Counted from the first letter of the stretch, positions 37,345 to 45,717 are shown. The stretch is DNA of 64,000 bases from JBBIMP01 sp037444305 (GCA_037444305.1 JBBIMP010000012.1:1-64000); one strand, 5' to 3'. The notes: generated by a model from the letters alone, not told the origin. Program-made: numbers and translations.

Positions 37345-38702
37345 TGGGATTTTTGACATCGGAGCGGCTGCTGGTTGTGGATGATGCCGCAGATGCACGG
37401 GATGTCCTGCAACGGAACCTTTCGGCGGAGGGGTACCAGGTCTATACGGCTACAAACGTGGCCGAAGCGGTGCGCATCCTGGAGTCGATCGCATTGGACC
37501 TGGTCATCACGGACATGAAAATGCCGGGTTCCTCGGGGCTCGACCTCGTCCGCCACGTAAGGGAAAACCTGCGCGAGACGGAGGTCATGGTCATCACCGG
37601 CTACCCCAGCGTCGAGGGGGCCGTGAAGGCGGTGAAAATCGGCGCCGAGGATTATCTCACCAAGCCTTTTACGCAGGATGAGCTGCTCTCGGCCGTCAGG
37701 AGGGCCCTCAACAAATTGAAGGTCCGCAGGATCGGCAAGGCGGACAAGGACCGGATCTCCGCCGCGCCGTTCGGATTGGTCGGAGAATCGGACGCCATAC
37801 GGAAGGTGCTGGATGCGATCCTCAAAGCGGCGCGCTCGATGGCAACAATCCTCATCGCCGGCGAAAGCGGAACGGGGAAGGAGCTGGTGGCTCGCGCCAT
37901 CCACTACCAGAGCCCGCGGGCTGCCTCGCCGTTCGTGCCCGTCAATTGCGGAGGAATTCCGCAGGAGCTGCTCGAGAGCGAACTCTTCGGACACATCAAG
38001 GGCGCCTTCACCGGAGCCTTCGAAACCCGGGCGGGGTTTTTTCAGACCGCCGAGGGGGGCACCATTTTTCTCGACGAAATCAGCGAGATGAGCCTCTCCA
38101 TGCAGGTCAAGCTCCTGCGTGTGCTGCAGGACAGGGAAGTCAGGATGGTCGGTTCCACCAGGAGCAAGACCGTCGATGTCCGAATCCTGGCGGCAACCAA
38201 TAAAGATCTCGCCGGAATGGTGGATAAGGGCCTCTTTCGCGCCGACCTCTTCTACCGCATCAACGTCATCACCATCGCCGTCCCGCCCCTGAGAAGCCGA
38301 GGAAACGACGTGATCCTGCTGGCCCAGCACTTCGCGCGCAAGTATGCGGCTGAAACGGGACGCGCCGAACCGAAGATTTCCGACCGGGCCCTGGAAGTCC
38401 TTCGAGAGTACCCCTGGCCGGGGAATGTCCGGGAACTCGAGAACATCATCCAGCGAATCGTGGTCATGACTGACGGGGATATCATCGAGGTGCCAGATCT
38501 TCCTTCATTGATGAGATTTTCGGCGCTGCGCGAAGGAGGGATGCGCCGGACCCTGGCAGAAGTCGAGATCGAGCATATCCGCAATGTGCTCGCCAGCGTT
38601 TCCGGGAACAAGACCCGGGCGGCGGAAATCCTTGGGATAGATCGCAAGACACTCAGAGAGCGCCTGAAGCACTCCCCCGGCAATAAAGGGAATCAGGCCT
38701 GA
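37341..38702 (+). CDS. NtrC-family sigma-54-dependent response regulator
   Basis: 453 aa. The receiver domain has VVDDA at the acidic pocket and the phospho-acceptor Asp58 (VITDMKMPG). The AAA+ domain carries Walker A GESGTGKE, the sigma-54-contact loop GAFTGAF, Walker B GGTIFLDEI and the arginine region PLRSRGNDV. The C-terminus is a Fis-type helix-turn-helix (NKTRAAEILGIDRKTLRERL). It activates RNA polymerase carrying sigma-54. A near-consensus sigma-54 promoter lies about 200 bases downstream of its stop, ahead of the NuoE/NuoF::GltD operon, the obvious target. Confidence 0.95.
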   Translation: MMGFLTSERLLVVDDAADARDVLQRNLSAEGYQVYTATNVAEAVRILESIALDLVITDMKMPGSSGLDLVRHVRENLRETEVMVITGYPSVEGAVKAVKIGAEDYLTKPFTQDELLSAVRRALNKLKVRRIGKADKDRISAAPFGLVGESDAIRKVLDAILKAARSMATILIAGESGTGKELVARAIHYQSPRAASPFVPVNCGGIPQELLESELFGHIKGAFTGAFETRAGFFQTAEGGTIFLDEISEMSLSMQVKLLRVLQDREVRMVGSTRSKTVDVRILAATNKDLAGMVDKGLFRADLFYRINVITIAVPPLRSRGNDVILLAQHFARKYAAETGRAEPKISDRALEVLREYPWPGNVRELENIIQRIVVMTDGDIIEVPDLPSLMRFSALREGGMRRTLAEVEIEHIRNVLASVSGNKTRAAEILGIDRKTLRERLKHSPGNKGNQA

Positions 38703-38742
38703 CCGGGTAATAAATCCCCACCGATAAAATAATACCCACATT

Positions 38743-38764
38743 TTGGCAGCGTGAATGCTCCCAA
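38743..38764. promoter_or_regulatory. Candidate activator binding site (inverted repeat)
   Basis: TTGGCAGC-N6-GCTCCCAA is an inverted repeat matching at 7 of 8 positions. It is centred about 145 bases upstream of the sigma-54 -24 element, the distance expected for an NtrC-type upstream activating site. Only one copy is visible; a second shorter palindrome, CCCA-N3-TGGG, overlaps its right end (38760-38770). Confidence 0.4.
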
Positions 38765-38897
38765 GCTGGGTCGTGGCCCGTTGTGGCGCAGCTCCGTGCA
38801 TGCGTATTAAGAAGATTTTTAAGGGTTTACAGTCAATCCTTCCGGGTCCGCCCAGTGCCGCCTTTGTTCCAATATTTTAGTCGGAGAGGGGGAGAAA

Positions 38898-38914
38898 TTG
38901 GCATGGATGTTGCA
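38898..38914 (+). promoter_or_regulatory. Sigma-54 (-24/-12) promoter
   Basis: TTGGCATGGATGTTGCA matches the sigma-54 consensus TTGGCACGN4TTGCA at every defined base except one (C to T), with the invariant GG and GC exactly 12 bases apart. Predicted transcription start is near 38925, about 80 bases before the first gene of the operon. The NtrC-family activator is encoded immediately upstream. Confidence 0.8.
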
Positions 38915-39002
38915 CATCAGCCATTTGCATTGTGATTTTTGGTCCAAATATGGATAAGCCGGGGCGGGGATGTTTTTCGCGGGCCCGTCCAGAGGAAACG
39001 GC

Positions 39003-39278
39003 ATGTCAAGGGCTCGTGGCGAGATCAAGGGGATTTGTCGATCCTGCTTACTAGCTGAATCCTGCAGCGTGCCCGCCGCATTTGCCATTCCCCTCTCCGA
39101 GTGCGAGGATTTCGTGGATTCCAGACAGCACAGCAGGGGCAGGGAAAAGCCATATCCTGCTGCCGATTCTACAGAGGAGAGACAACTAAAAGGGCTCTGC
39201 TCGGACTGTGAGATTCGCAACACCTGCGACATTCCGAAACCGGAAGGTGGAATCTGGCATTGCAGCCATTATCGCTAG
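39003..39278 (+). CDS. Cys-rich small protein with duplicated C4 motif
   Basis: 91 aa, the first gene after the sigma-54 promoter. Two similar units are seen: GICRSC (C12, C15), C21, C34 and GLCSDC (C66, C69), C75, C87, with spacing C-x2-C-x5-C-x11/12-C. The second unit includes NTCDIPKPEGGIWHC, a pattern I associate with small metal-binding proteins near anaerobic redox operons. It could bind zinc or an Fe-S cluster. GAGGAAAC is seven bases before the chosen ATG; a start at 38970 would add 11 residues. Confidence 0.75.
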   Translation: MSRARGEIKGICRSCLLAESCSVPAAFAIPLSECEDFVDSRQHSRGREKPYPAADSTEERQLKGLCSDCEIRNTCDIPKPEGGIWHCSHYR

Positions 39279-39327
39279 AGATACGCGCGGAGAATAATAC
39301 GCAATCTTTGAAAAGAGGATGGAAGGC

Positions 39328-40176
39328 ATGAATGTGGAGGAGATCAACGAAATTGTACTCAAACACGCCGGACAGCGCGGGGACCTGATCTCCATTCTCG
39401 AGGAGATACAGTCGCGTTACAGCTACCTGCCCGAGGAAGCTCTCCGGGAGGTATCGAAGAGCACCGGCCATTCCCTGGTGGATGTATACGGGGTGGCGAC
39501 CTTCTACAAGTGGTTTAGCCTCAAACCGCGAGGCAGGCATCTTCTATCCTGTTGTATTGGCACCGCTTGTCATGTCAGAGGAGCCGCAAAGGTCGTACAG
39601 GAGATGGCGTCCCAACTCGATGTATCGCCGGGAGAGACAACAGCGGATAAGGAGATGACGCTGGAGACCGTGAACTGCCTCGGGGCGTGTGCCCTGGGCC
39701 CCATCGTGGTCGCCGACGGGCACTACTTTTCCAACGTGAATCCGGCAAAGGTGAAGTCGATCCTGCAGCGAACCGGTGAGGGGCTGGACCGGGTGGACGT
39801 AATGACCGACCAAAGGGTATTTCCGGTCGAAGTGAGCTGTGCACGATGCAATCACAGCCTGATGGACGCCAACTATCTCATCGACGGCCTCCCTTCGATC
39901 CGGGTCTCCATCTCCTGTGAACAGGCCCATGGGTGGCTGCTGTTGTCTTCGCTTTACGGCAGCTACAGCATCCAGAGTGAACACGAAATCCCTCTGGAGT
40001 CAGTGGCCGACTTCTTTTGCCCGCACTGCAATGCCGAACTGGCGGGAGGAACGGGCTGCGCCGATTGCAGTGCGCCCATGATACCGATGATCGTGCGCGG
40101 GGGAGGCATGATTCAGATCTGCTCGAGGCGTGGATGCAGAGGACATCGGCTGGATCTGGACGGCGTGAATCTGTAA
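39328..40176 (+). CDS. NuoE/HndA-like [2Fe-2S] subunit with extra Cys-rich C-terminus
   Basis: 282 aa from ATG 39328 (GAGG nine bases upstream; ATG 39319 is the alternative). Residues 1-155 are a thioredoxin-like NuoE domain with C76-x4-C81 and C117-x3-C121 ligating a [2Fe-2S] cluster. NuoE homologues normally end near residue 160. Here a further 120 residues contain several Cys pairs (CARC, CPHC, CADC and a final SRRGC), resembling zinc ribbons. The protein would pass electrons between the NuoF-type flavin and its partners. It is the second gene of the sigma-54 operon. Confidence 0.9.
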   Translation: MNVEEINEIVLKHAGQRGDLISILEEIQSRYSYLPEEALREVSKSTGHSLVDVYGVATFYKWFSLKPRGRHLLSCCIGTACHVRGAAKVVQEMASQLDVSPGETTADKEMTLETVNCLGACALGPIVVADGHYFSNVNPAKVKSILQRTGEGLDRVDVMTDQRVFPVEVSCARCNHSLMDANYLIDGLPSIRVSISCEQAHGWLLLSSLYGSYSIQSEHEIPLESVADFFCPHCNAELAGGTGCADCSAPMIPMIVRGGGMIQICSRRGCRGHRLDLDGVNL

Positions 40177-40252
40177 AGACGACATTTCTGCATTCCATCA
40201 ACCTGGGGAACGCAATCATAATCCATCGATGAAAGGGGTAGGGAAAGCGTCC

Positions 40253-43200
40253 ATGGAAATGCTCAAATCGATCGACGCATTCAGATCCCTGCAAGCGCGC
40301 CTTGTGGCGAGCAGGGATCCAAACAAACCGGTAATTGTCATATCAGCAGGGACTTGCGGGCAAGCTAGCGGCGCCAACGATCTCATTCGCATTGCCAAGA
40401 AGGAGTTTCTGTTCAAGGGCCTCGTCGACCGGATTCATCTTCGTGTTACCGGCTGTCAGGGCTACTGCCAGATGGAACCGTCGGTAATCGTGGAACCCGA
40501 GGATACGTTCTACCCGCGGCTGAAAGCCGAGGACATGGTTCGGATCATCGACGAAGTCGCCCGGGGCGGGATTGTCGAGCGACTTCTGTTCCTGGACCCG
40601 GCAACAAACAAGACCGTCAGGAAGCTCCAGGACATCCCGTTTTTTCGCGGGCAAAAGAGGACCATCCTGTCGGGGAATCAAAAAATCGATCCCGTGCGGA
40701 TATTCAACTACATCGAGAACGGCGGGTACCTGGCGCTGGCCAAGGTTCTTGAGAGGCAGGATCCCGCCTGGGTGATCGAGGAGGTGAAATCGTCGGGTTT
40801 GCGCGGGCGGGGTGGTGCGGGTTTCCCGACCGGAAGCAAATGGGAAATGCTCTCGCGCCAGCCGGATGCCCGGGGCAAGGCGCTGGTGTGCAATGCCGAC
40901 GAAGGCGATCCCGGCGCCTACATGGATCGCAGCCTCCTGGAGGGAAATCCGCACAGCATCATCGAGGGCATGATCATTGCGGCGTTCGCCACGGGGGCCA
41001 CCGAGGGCGTAATCTACGCACGCAACGAATATCCGCTTGCGATCAAGCACCTCATCATAGCGTTGAGGCAGGCGCGGGAACTCGGTCTGCTGGGACAGCG
41101 CGTTCTAGGCACATCATTTTCCTTCGACATAAGCCTGGTTCGGGGAGCCGGAGCGTTCGTCTGCGGAGAAGAGACCGCCCTGATGCAGTCCATCGAGGGC
41201 AGGATGGGAGAACCGCGGCAGCGCCCGCCGTACCCCGTACAGAAGGGGATTGCGGGGAAACCGACGTGCATCAACAACGTGGAAACATGGGCCAACATCC
41301 CGATCATCATCGGCGAAGGAGCTTCAAGCTATTCCGAAATCGGGACCGCCAACAACCACGGGACAAAGATATTCAGCCTGGTAGGAAAGGTGAGGAATAC
41401 CGGGCTGGTCGAGGTTCCCATGGGAACCACCATTGCCGAGATAGTCAGTGGAATCGGAGGCGGTGCTCCCGGGAGGTCGAAAATCAAGGCGGTTCAAACA
41501 GGGGGACCATCGGGGGGCTGCATTCCCGTCCCCATGTTCGACCTGCCGATCGATTACGACAGTCTGGCCAAAGCCGGGTCCATCATGGGATCTGGGGGAA
41601 TGATTGTCGTGGATGAAAACACCTGCATGGTGGATCTCGCGAAATACTACATGGCCTTTCTGAAGGATGAGTCATGCGGCAAGTGCCTCACCTGCCGGAA
41701 GGGGACCCAGCGGATGTATGAGATCCTGGAGGATATCAGCGAAGGCCGGGGGAAAATTGAGCATCTGGAGTTGCTCGCCGACCTCGCGGATGTGGTCAAG
41801 GATGCGTCCATGTGCGGGCTGGGGCAGACCGCATCGAACCCGGTGCTTTCCACGCTGAGGTATTTCTCCGACGAATACCGGGCGCACATCGAGGAGCAGC
41901 AATGCCCTGCCGGTGTCTGCAAAAACCTCGTCGGCGCTCCGTGCCAGACAACGTGCCCGCTCGGGACCGAGGCCTGGCGGTATATCGCTCATATTGCCCG
42001 GGGCGATTACCGGAAGGCCTATGCGGCGATTCGGGAGAACAATCCGTTTCCATCCGTTTGTGCCAGGGTATGCAGTCACCCCTGCGAGGCCAAATGCCGG
42101 GCCGGCGCCGGGGGCGGCCAGCCGGTAGCGGTACGCATGCTCAAGCGCTTCGTAACCGACCATGTGGATCCGAGCCAATACCAGGCCGAGCCGGTCTCTA
42201 CGGAACACGGGGATGCCCAGAGCGTGGCCGTAATTGGAGCTGGTCCGGCAGGACTCGCCGCCGCTCATTACCTCAGCCTCGCCGGACGCAGGGTCACAGT
42301 GCTGGAAGCAGAGGCGCAACCCGGCGGAATGCTTTTCAGCACGATTCCGGCCTATCGCCTCCCGCGCGAGACTCTGCAACGAGAAATTGCTGCCCTCATG
42401 AATCCCAACATCACGCTGAGGTGCAACGTGAGGCTGGGACGAGACTTCAGCATCGACAGCCTTTTCGCCGAGGGTTTCAAGGCGATATTCGTGGCCGTAG
42501 GGGCGCACAGGAGTGTCCGGCTGGGCTTGGATGGTGAAGATGCCGAAGGGGTCATTCCTTCGATTGATTTTCTGAAAGCGTTCAACCTCCGTGGGGAGTC
42601 CAGGGTCAGGGGACATGTCGGCGTCATCGGCGGAGGCAATTCCGCCATCGATGCGGCGAGAGTGGCGCTCCGCCAGAAGGGTGTCAAGAGCGTCACCATC
42701 CTCTACCGGCGGACGCGGGATGAAATGCCTGCATTTGCCGAGGAGATCGAGGCCGCCATCGATGAGGGAATAAGAATCGAGACTCTTGTCACGCCTCTCC
42801 GGGTGCTGACGAACGGCGGCAGGATCAATGGTGTGGAGTGCCTGCGAAACGGTCTGGGGAAGCTGGATGCGGGCGGCCGCAGAACCCCCGTTCCGATCCC
42901 CGGAAGCGAATTCGTCATCGGCTTGGACACCCTCATAGTGGCGATCAGCGAGGAACCACAAACGGACTTCCTCGGAGTGGACGAGAGTGGAGGCATTGGC
43001 CTCGGAAGGGGTGGCACGATTGTCGTCGACCGATACACCCTGCATACGGGGCGCCCCGGAGTGTTTGCCGGCGGCGACGTGGTGACAGGACCCAACACGG
43101 TGGTTGACGCGATCGCCGCCGGAAAGAAGGCCGCGCTCATGATCGAGCGGTTCCTGGCAGGCGAGGAAATGCGCCAGCCGGTTGCTCCGCGCCTGCCGCA

Positions 43201-43435
43201 CGTCTATGTGGAGACCTGTGAAAGCGGGCTCGAGGAGGCGGAGGAGATTCAGAGAACACCGGCACCCAGGATATCAGCCGATTTGCGCCGGCAGGGATTC
43301 GCCGAGGTGGAGTTGACCATGTCGGCGGAGGATGCGGCAAGAGAGGCCAGAAGATGCCTGCGATGCGACCTGGAATTCACGAAACCCGTATCGGAACCGG
43401 TGGGAAAAACGGTCCTGCGAGGAGAATCTGCATGA
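40253..43435 (+). CDS. NuoF/HndC-type flavoprotein fused to GltD/NfnB-type oxidoreductase
   Basis: 1060 aa (ATG 40253, AGGGAAAG upstream; 40229 is a poorer alternative). Domain order: a thioredoxin-like [2Fe-2S] unit (AGTCGQASG near 32, GCQGYCQMEP near 70); the NuoF NAD(H)/FMN core with GLRGRGGAGFPTG near 182; the [4Fe-4S] site SCGKCLTC near 473 with a further Cys in MCGLGQ; then from about 550 a GltD/NfnB-like module with Cys motifs CPAGVC and VCARVCSHPCEAKC, FAD site VIGAGPAGLAAA near 661 and a second dinucleotide site VIGGGNSAIDAA near 791. It carries FMN, FAD, two pyridine-nucleotide sites and several Fe-S clusters, as in flavin-based electron-bifurcating enzymes. The fusion is the core of the operon. 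Confidence 0.93.
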   Translation: MEMLKSIDAFRSLQARLVASRDPNKPVIVISAGTCGQASGANDLIRIAKKEFLFKGLVDRIHLRVTGCQGYCQMEPSVIVEPEDTFYPRLKAEDMVRIIDEVARGGIVERLLFLDPATNKTVRKLQDIPFFRGQKRTILSGNQKIDPVRIFNYIENGGYLALAKVLERQDPAWVIEEVKSSGLRGRGGAGFPTGSKWEMLSRQPDARGKALVCNADEGDPGAYMDRSLLEGNPHSIIEGMIIAAFATGATEGVIYARNEYPLAIKHLIIALRQARELGLLGQRVLGTSFSFDISLVRGAGAFVCGEETALMQSIEGRMGEPRQRPPYPVQKGIAGKPTCINNVETWANIPIIIGEGASSYSEIGTANNHGTKIFSLVGKVRNTGLVEVPMGTTIAEIVSGIGGGAPGRSKIKAVQTGGPSGGCIPVPMFDLPIDYDSLAKAGSIMGSGGMIVVDENTCMVDLAKYYMAFLKDESCGKCLTCRKGTQRMYEILEDISEGRGKIEHLELLADLADVVKDASMCGLGQTASNPVLSTLRYFSDEYRAHIEEQQCPAGVCKNLVGAPCQTTCPLGTEAWRYIAHIARGDYRKAYAAIRENNPFPSVCARVCSHPCEAKCRAGAGGGQPVAVRMLKRFVTDHVDPSQYQAEPVSTEHGDAQSVAVIGAGPAGLAAAHYLSLAGRRVTVLEAEAQPGGMLFSTIPAYRLPRETLQREIAALMNPNITLRCNVRLGRDFSIDSLFAEGFKAIFVAVGAHRSVRLGLDGEDAEGVIPSIDFLKAFNLRGESRVRGHVGVIGGGNSAIDAARVALRQKGVKSVTILYRRTRDEMPAFAEEIEAAIDEGIRIETLVTPLRVLTNGGRINGVECLRNGLGKLDAGGRRTPVPIPGSEFVIGLDTLIVAISEEPQTDFLGVDESGGIGLGRGGTIVVDRYTLHTGRPGVFAGGDVVTGPNTVVDAIAAGKKAALMIERFLAGEEMRQPVAPRLPHVYVETCESGLEEAEEIQRTPAPRISADLRRQGFAEVELTMSAEDAAREARRCLRCDLEFTKPVSEPVGKTVLRGESA

Positions 43436-44109
43436 TTAGACTAAAAATAAACGGATTGCAGGTTTCGGTGGAAAACGGCACGACGCTGCTGGAAGCGGCG
43501 AAATTCCTGGGGTTTCCGATTCCCACGCTGTGCCACATGGAGGGGCTCTCGCCGTACGGCGCCTGCCGGCTCTGTGTGGTGGAAATCGGAGAGGGGCCGA
43601 AATCAAAGCTTGTCAGCTCTTGCACGTACCCGGCCGAAGAGGGGTTGAAAGTGCGGACGGCCTCGGCACGGGTCATGAAGGCCAGGAAGATGGTTCTCGA
43701 ACTGCTGCTGGCTTCATGCCCCCAATCGAAGGTCATCCAGGATCTGGCATCGGCGCATGAAGTCCGGCAGCAGCGCTTCCGCCAGGAGCACGAGAGCTGC
43801 ATCATGTGCGGCCTCTGCGTCAGGATGTGCAAGGAACAGATGGTGGCGGGCGCCATAGGATTTCGGGGCCGCGGCGACCATCGGAGCATCGGCACCCCGT
43901 TCGATGCCAAGTCTGAAACCTGCCGGCTCTGCGGCGGATGCATCTATGTGTGTCCGGCCTGCCAGCTCCGCTGCACCTACACCGAACCGGAAAAGGCGAT
44001 CTGCGGAGGCTGCGCCAACCTGAGCGCACCCTGCGTCGAAAAGCCGAGATTCAACGACATGATGTGTTACATGGAACCCTGTGTGGCCTGTGAAATAACG
44101 AAGGATTGA
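43432..44109 (+). CDS. NuoG-N/HoxU-like ferredoxin subunit
   Basis: 225 aa, start overlapping the previous stop (ATGA). A plant-type [2Fe-2S] domain has C34, C45, C48 and C64. Two [4Fe-4S] sites follow (C123-x2-C126-x2-C129-x3-C133 and C164-x2-C167-x2-C170-x3-C174), and the C-terminus adds further cysteines (CGGC, MMCYMEPCVAC). The NuoG His-Cys cluster is not seen, and there is no H-cluster domain as in HndD/HydA. It would wire electrons between the NuoF::GltD fusion and the GltB-like subunit, or a soluble ferredoxin. Confidence 0.88.
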   Translation: MIRLKINGLQVSVENGTTLLEAAKFLGFPIPTLCHMEGLSPYGACRLCVVEIGEGPKSKLVSSCTYPAEEGLKVRTASARVMKARKMVLELLLASCPQSKVIQDLASAHEVRQQRFRQEHESCIMCGLCVRMCKEQMVAGAIGFRGRGDHRSIGTPFDAKSETCRLCGGCIYVCPACQLRCTYTEPEKAICGGCANLSAPCVEKPRFNDMMCYMEPCVACEITKD

Positions 44110-44133
44110 GAAGCCTAAAAGGAGAGCAATCAT

Positions 44134-45717
44134 ATGAACTATTCGAGAACCAACGCCACGGCGGCAACGCTGACCAAAAACCGGACCGAGGGATCGATCG
44201 TGCCCGCGTCGGGCATGTGCGTGACCTGCGTCGACGGCTGCATCGGAATGTGCGAGATCGGCAAGTCGGCATACCGCGGACACGAGGTGATCTACCCGCA
44301 GCCGTTCGGGGTCATCACGACGGCGGCCGAGAAAACCTACCCGGTGGATTATTCCCACTTCAACATCATGGGGACCGCGGTAGGCGCACACGGCATTGAG
44401 GCCGACAGCGACAAGGCCATCTTCCCGGCGGTCAAGCTGGAGGTTGCCTTCGGGCACGACCAGAAGCTGAAGTTCCGCTACCCCTGGATCATCCCGGGGA
44501 TCGGGTCGACCAACATAGCGAAAAACAACTGGGAAGGACTGGCCATCGGCTCCGCGCTCGCCGGGACCGGCCTCACGATCGGAGAAAACGTCGCCGGCAT
44601 GGACCCCGAGTGCGTGATCAAGAACGGCCGGGTGGTGGATACGGTGGATCTGAAGCGAAGGGTCCGCCTATTCAAAGACAACCAGCGCGACGGCTACGGC
44701 GCCATTATCGTGCAGGCCAACATCGAGGATACGCGCCTCGGAGTCCAGGAATACGTGATCGAACAGCTGGGCGTGGAGTGCGTGGAGCTGAAGTGGGGCC
44801 AGGGCGCCAAGGACATCGGGGGCGAGGTGAAGATCAACAACCTCAAGAAAGCCCAGTTGTTGCACGATCGGGGCTACATCGTGCTGCCTGATCCCACCAA
44901 TCCGTTCGTCATAAAGTCTTTCGAGCAGGGCGGTTTCAAGGAGTTCGAACGCCACTCCCGCGTGGGAATGGTCACGGAAGAATCCTTTGCCAGGCGGGTG
45001 GAGGAGCTCCGAAAAGCCGGCGCCAAATATGTATTCCTGAAGACCGGTGCTTACCGGCCCGCCGATCTTGCGCGCGCGGTGGTTTTCGCTTCCAAATACA
45101 AACTCGATCTCCTGACCGTGGATGGGGCAGGGGGCGGGACCGGCATGAGCCCCTGGAAGATGATGAACGAATGGGGCGTGCCGCCCGTGGAACTGCACTC
45201 GCTCCTGTACAAATACGCCAAGCAGCTGTCGGATGAGGGCAAACACATCCCTGCAATCGCGGTCGCCGGCGGATTTGTCTTCGAGGACCAGATCTTCAAG
45301 GGTCTGGCAATGGGGGCCCCCTTCGTGAAGCTGGTGGGCATGGCCCGGAGCCCCATAGCCGCGGCCATGGTCGGCAAGACGATCGGTCGTGCCATCGACG
45401 ACAACCAGATCCCGGTCTATGTGGAGAGGTTCGGCCGCAGCATTGACGAGATCTTCGTCACGGCCACCCATCTGCGCCAGGAAATCGGCAACGACGAGTT
45501 CGAGAAGCTTCCTCCGGGAGCCATCGGTCTCTACACCTACTACGAGCGCGTCGCCCAAGGCCTGAGGCAGCTGATGGCCGGAAGCCGCAAGTTCGCGCCG
45601 GAGTTCATCAGCCGGGATGACCTGGCCGCGCTTACGCACGAGGCTGCGGCCATAAGCGGCATCCAGTACATCCTCGACGCGGACCGGGACGTCGTGGAAA
45701 AGCTGCTGCGCTTCTAG
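44134..45717 (+). CDS. FMN-binding glutamate synthase-like (GltB central domain) subunit
   Basis: 527 aa. The body is the FMN-binding TIM barrel of glutamate synthases (LLTVDGAGGGTGMSPWKM, AIAVAGGFVFEDQIFKGLAMGA). The N-terminus carries its own Cys cluster C29-x2-C32-x3-C36-x3-C40. The C-x5-C-x4-C 3Fe-4S motif that normally follows the barrel is not recognisable (MARSPIAAAMVGK stands there). The glutaminase domain of full GltB is absent, so ammonia would have to come from outside, or the substrate is not glutamine at all. It is the last gene of the operon, 24 bases after the ferredoxin subunit and just before a strong hairpin. AAAAGGAGAG is upstream. Confidence 0.9.
   Translation: MNYSRTNATAATLTKNRTEGSIVPASGMCVTCVDGCIGMCEIGKSAYRGHEVIYPQPFGVITTAAEKTYPVDYSHFNIMGTAVGAHGIEADSDKAIFPAVKLEVAFGHDQKLKFRYPWIIPGIGSTNIAKNNWEGLAIGSALAGTGLTIGENVAGMDPECVIKNGRVVDTVDLKRRVRLFKDNQRDGYGAIIVQANIEDTRLGVQEYVIEQLGVECVELKWGQGAKDIGGEVKINNLKKAQLLHDRGYIVLPDPTNPFVIKSFEQGGFKEFERHSRVGMVTEESFARRVEELRKAGAKYVFLKTGAYRPADLARAVVFASKYKLDLLTVDGAGGGTGMSPWKMMNEWGVPPVELHSLLYKYAKQLSDEGKHIPAIAVAGGFVFEDQIFKGLAMGAPFVKLVGMARSPIAAAMVGKTIGRAIDDNQIPVYVERFGRSIDEIFVTATHLRQEIGNDEFEKLPPGAIGLYTYYERVAQGLRQLMAGSRKFAPEFISRDDLAALTHEAAAISGIQYILDADRDVVEKLLRF

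Noticed and set aside
41672..43201. 509-codon minus-strand frame opposite the NuoF::GltD gene
   Set aside because: Shadow; the plus strand carries the cofactor motifs.
39328..44109. HndABCD-type [FeFe] hydrogenase operon
   Set aside because: NuoE-, NuoF- and HndD-N-like parts are present, but the H-cluster domain with its cysteine motifs is missing from the third subunit and from the window.
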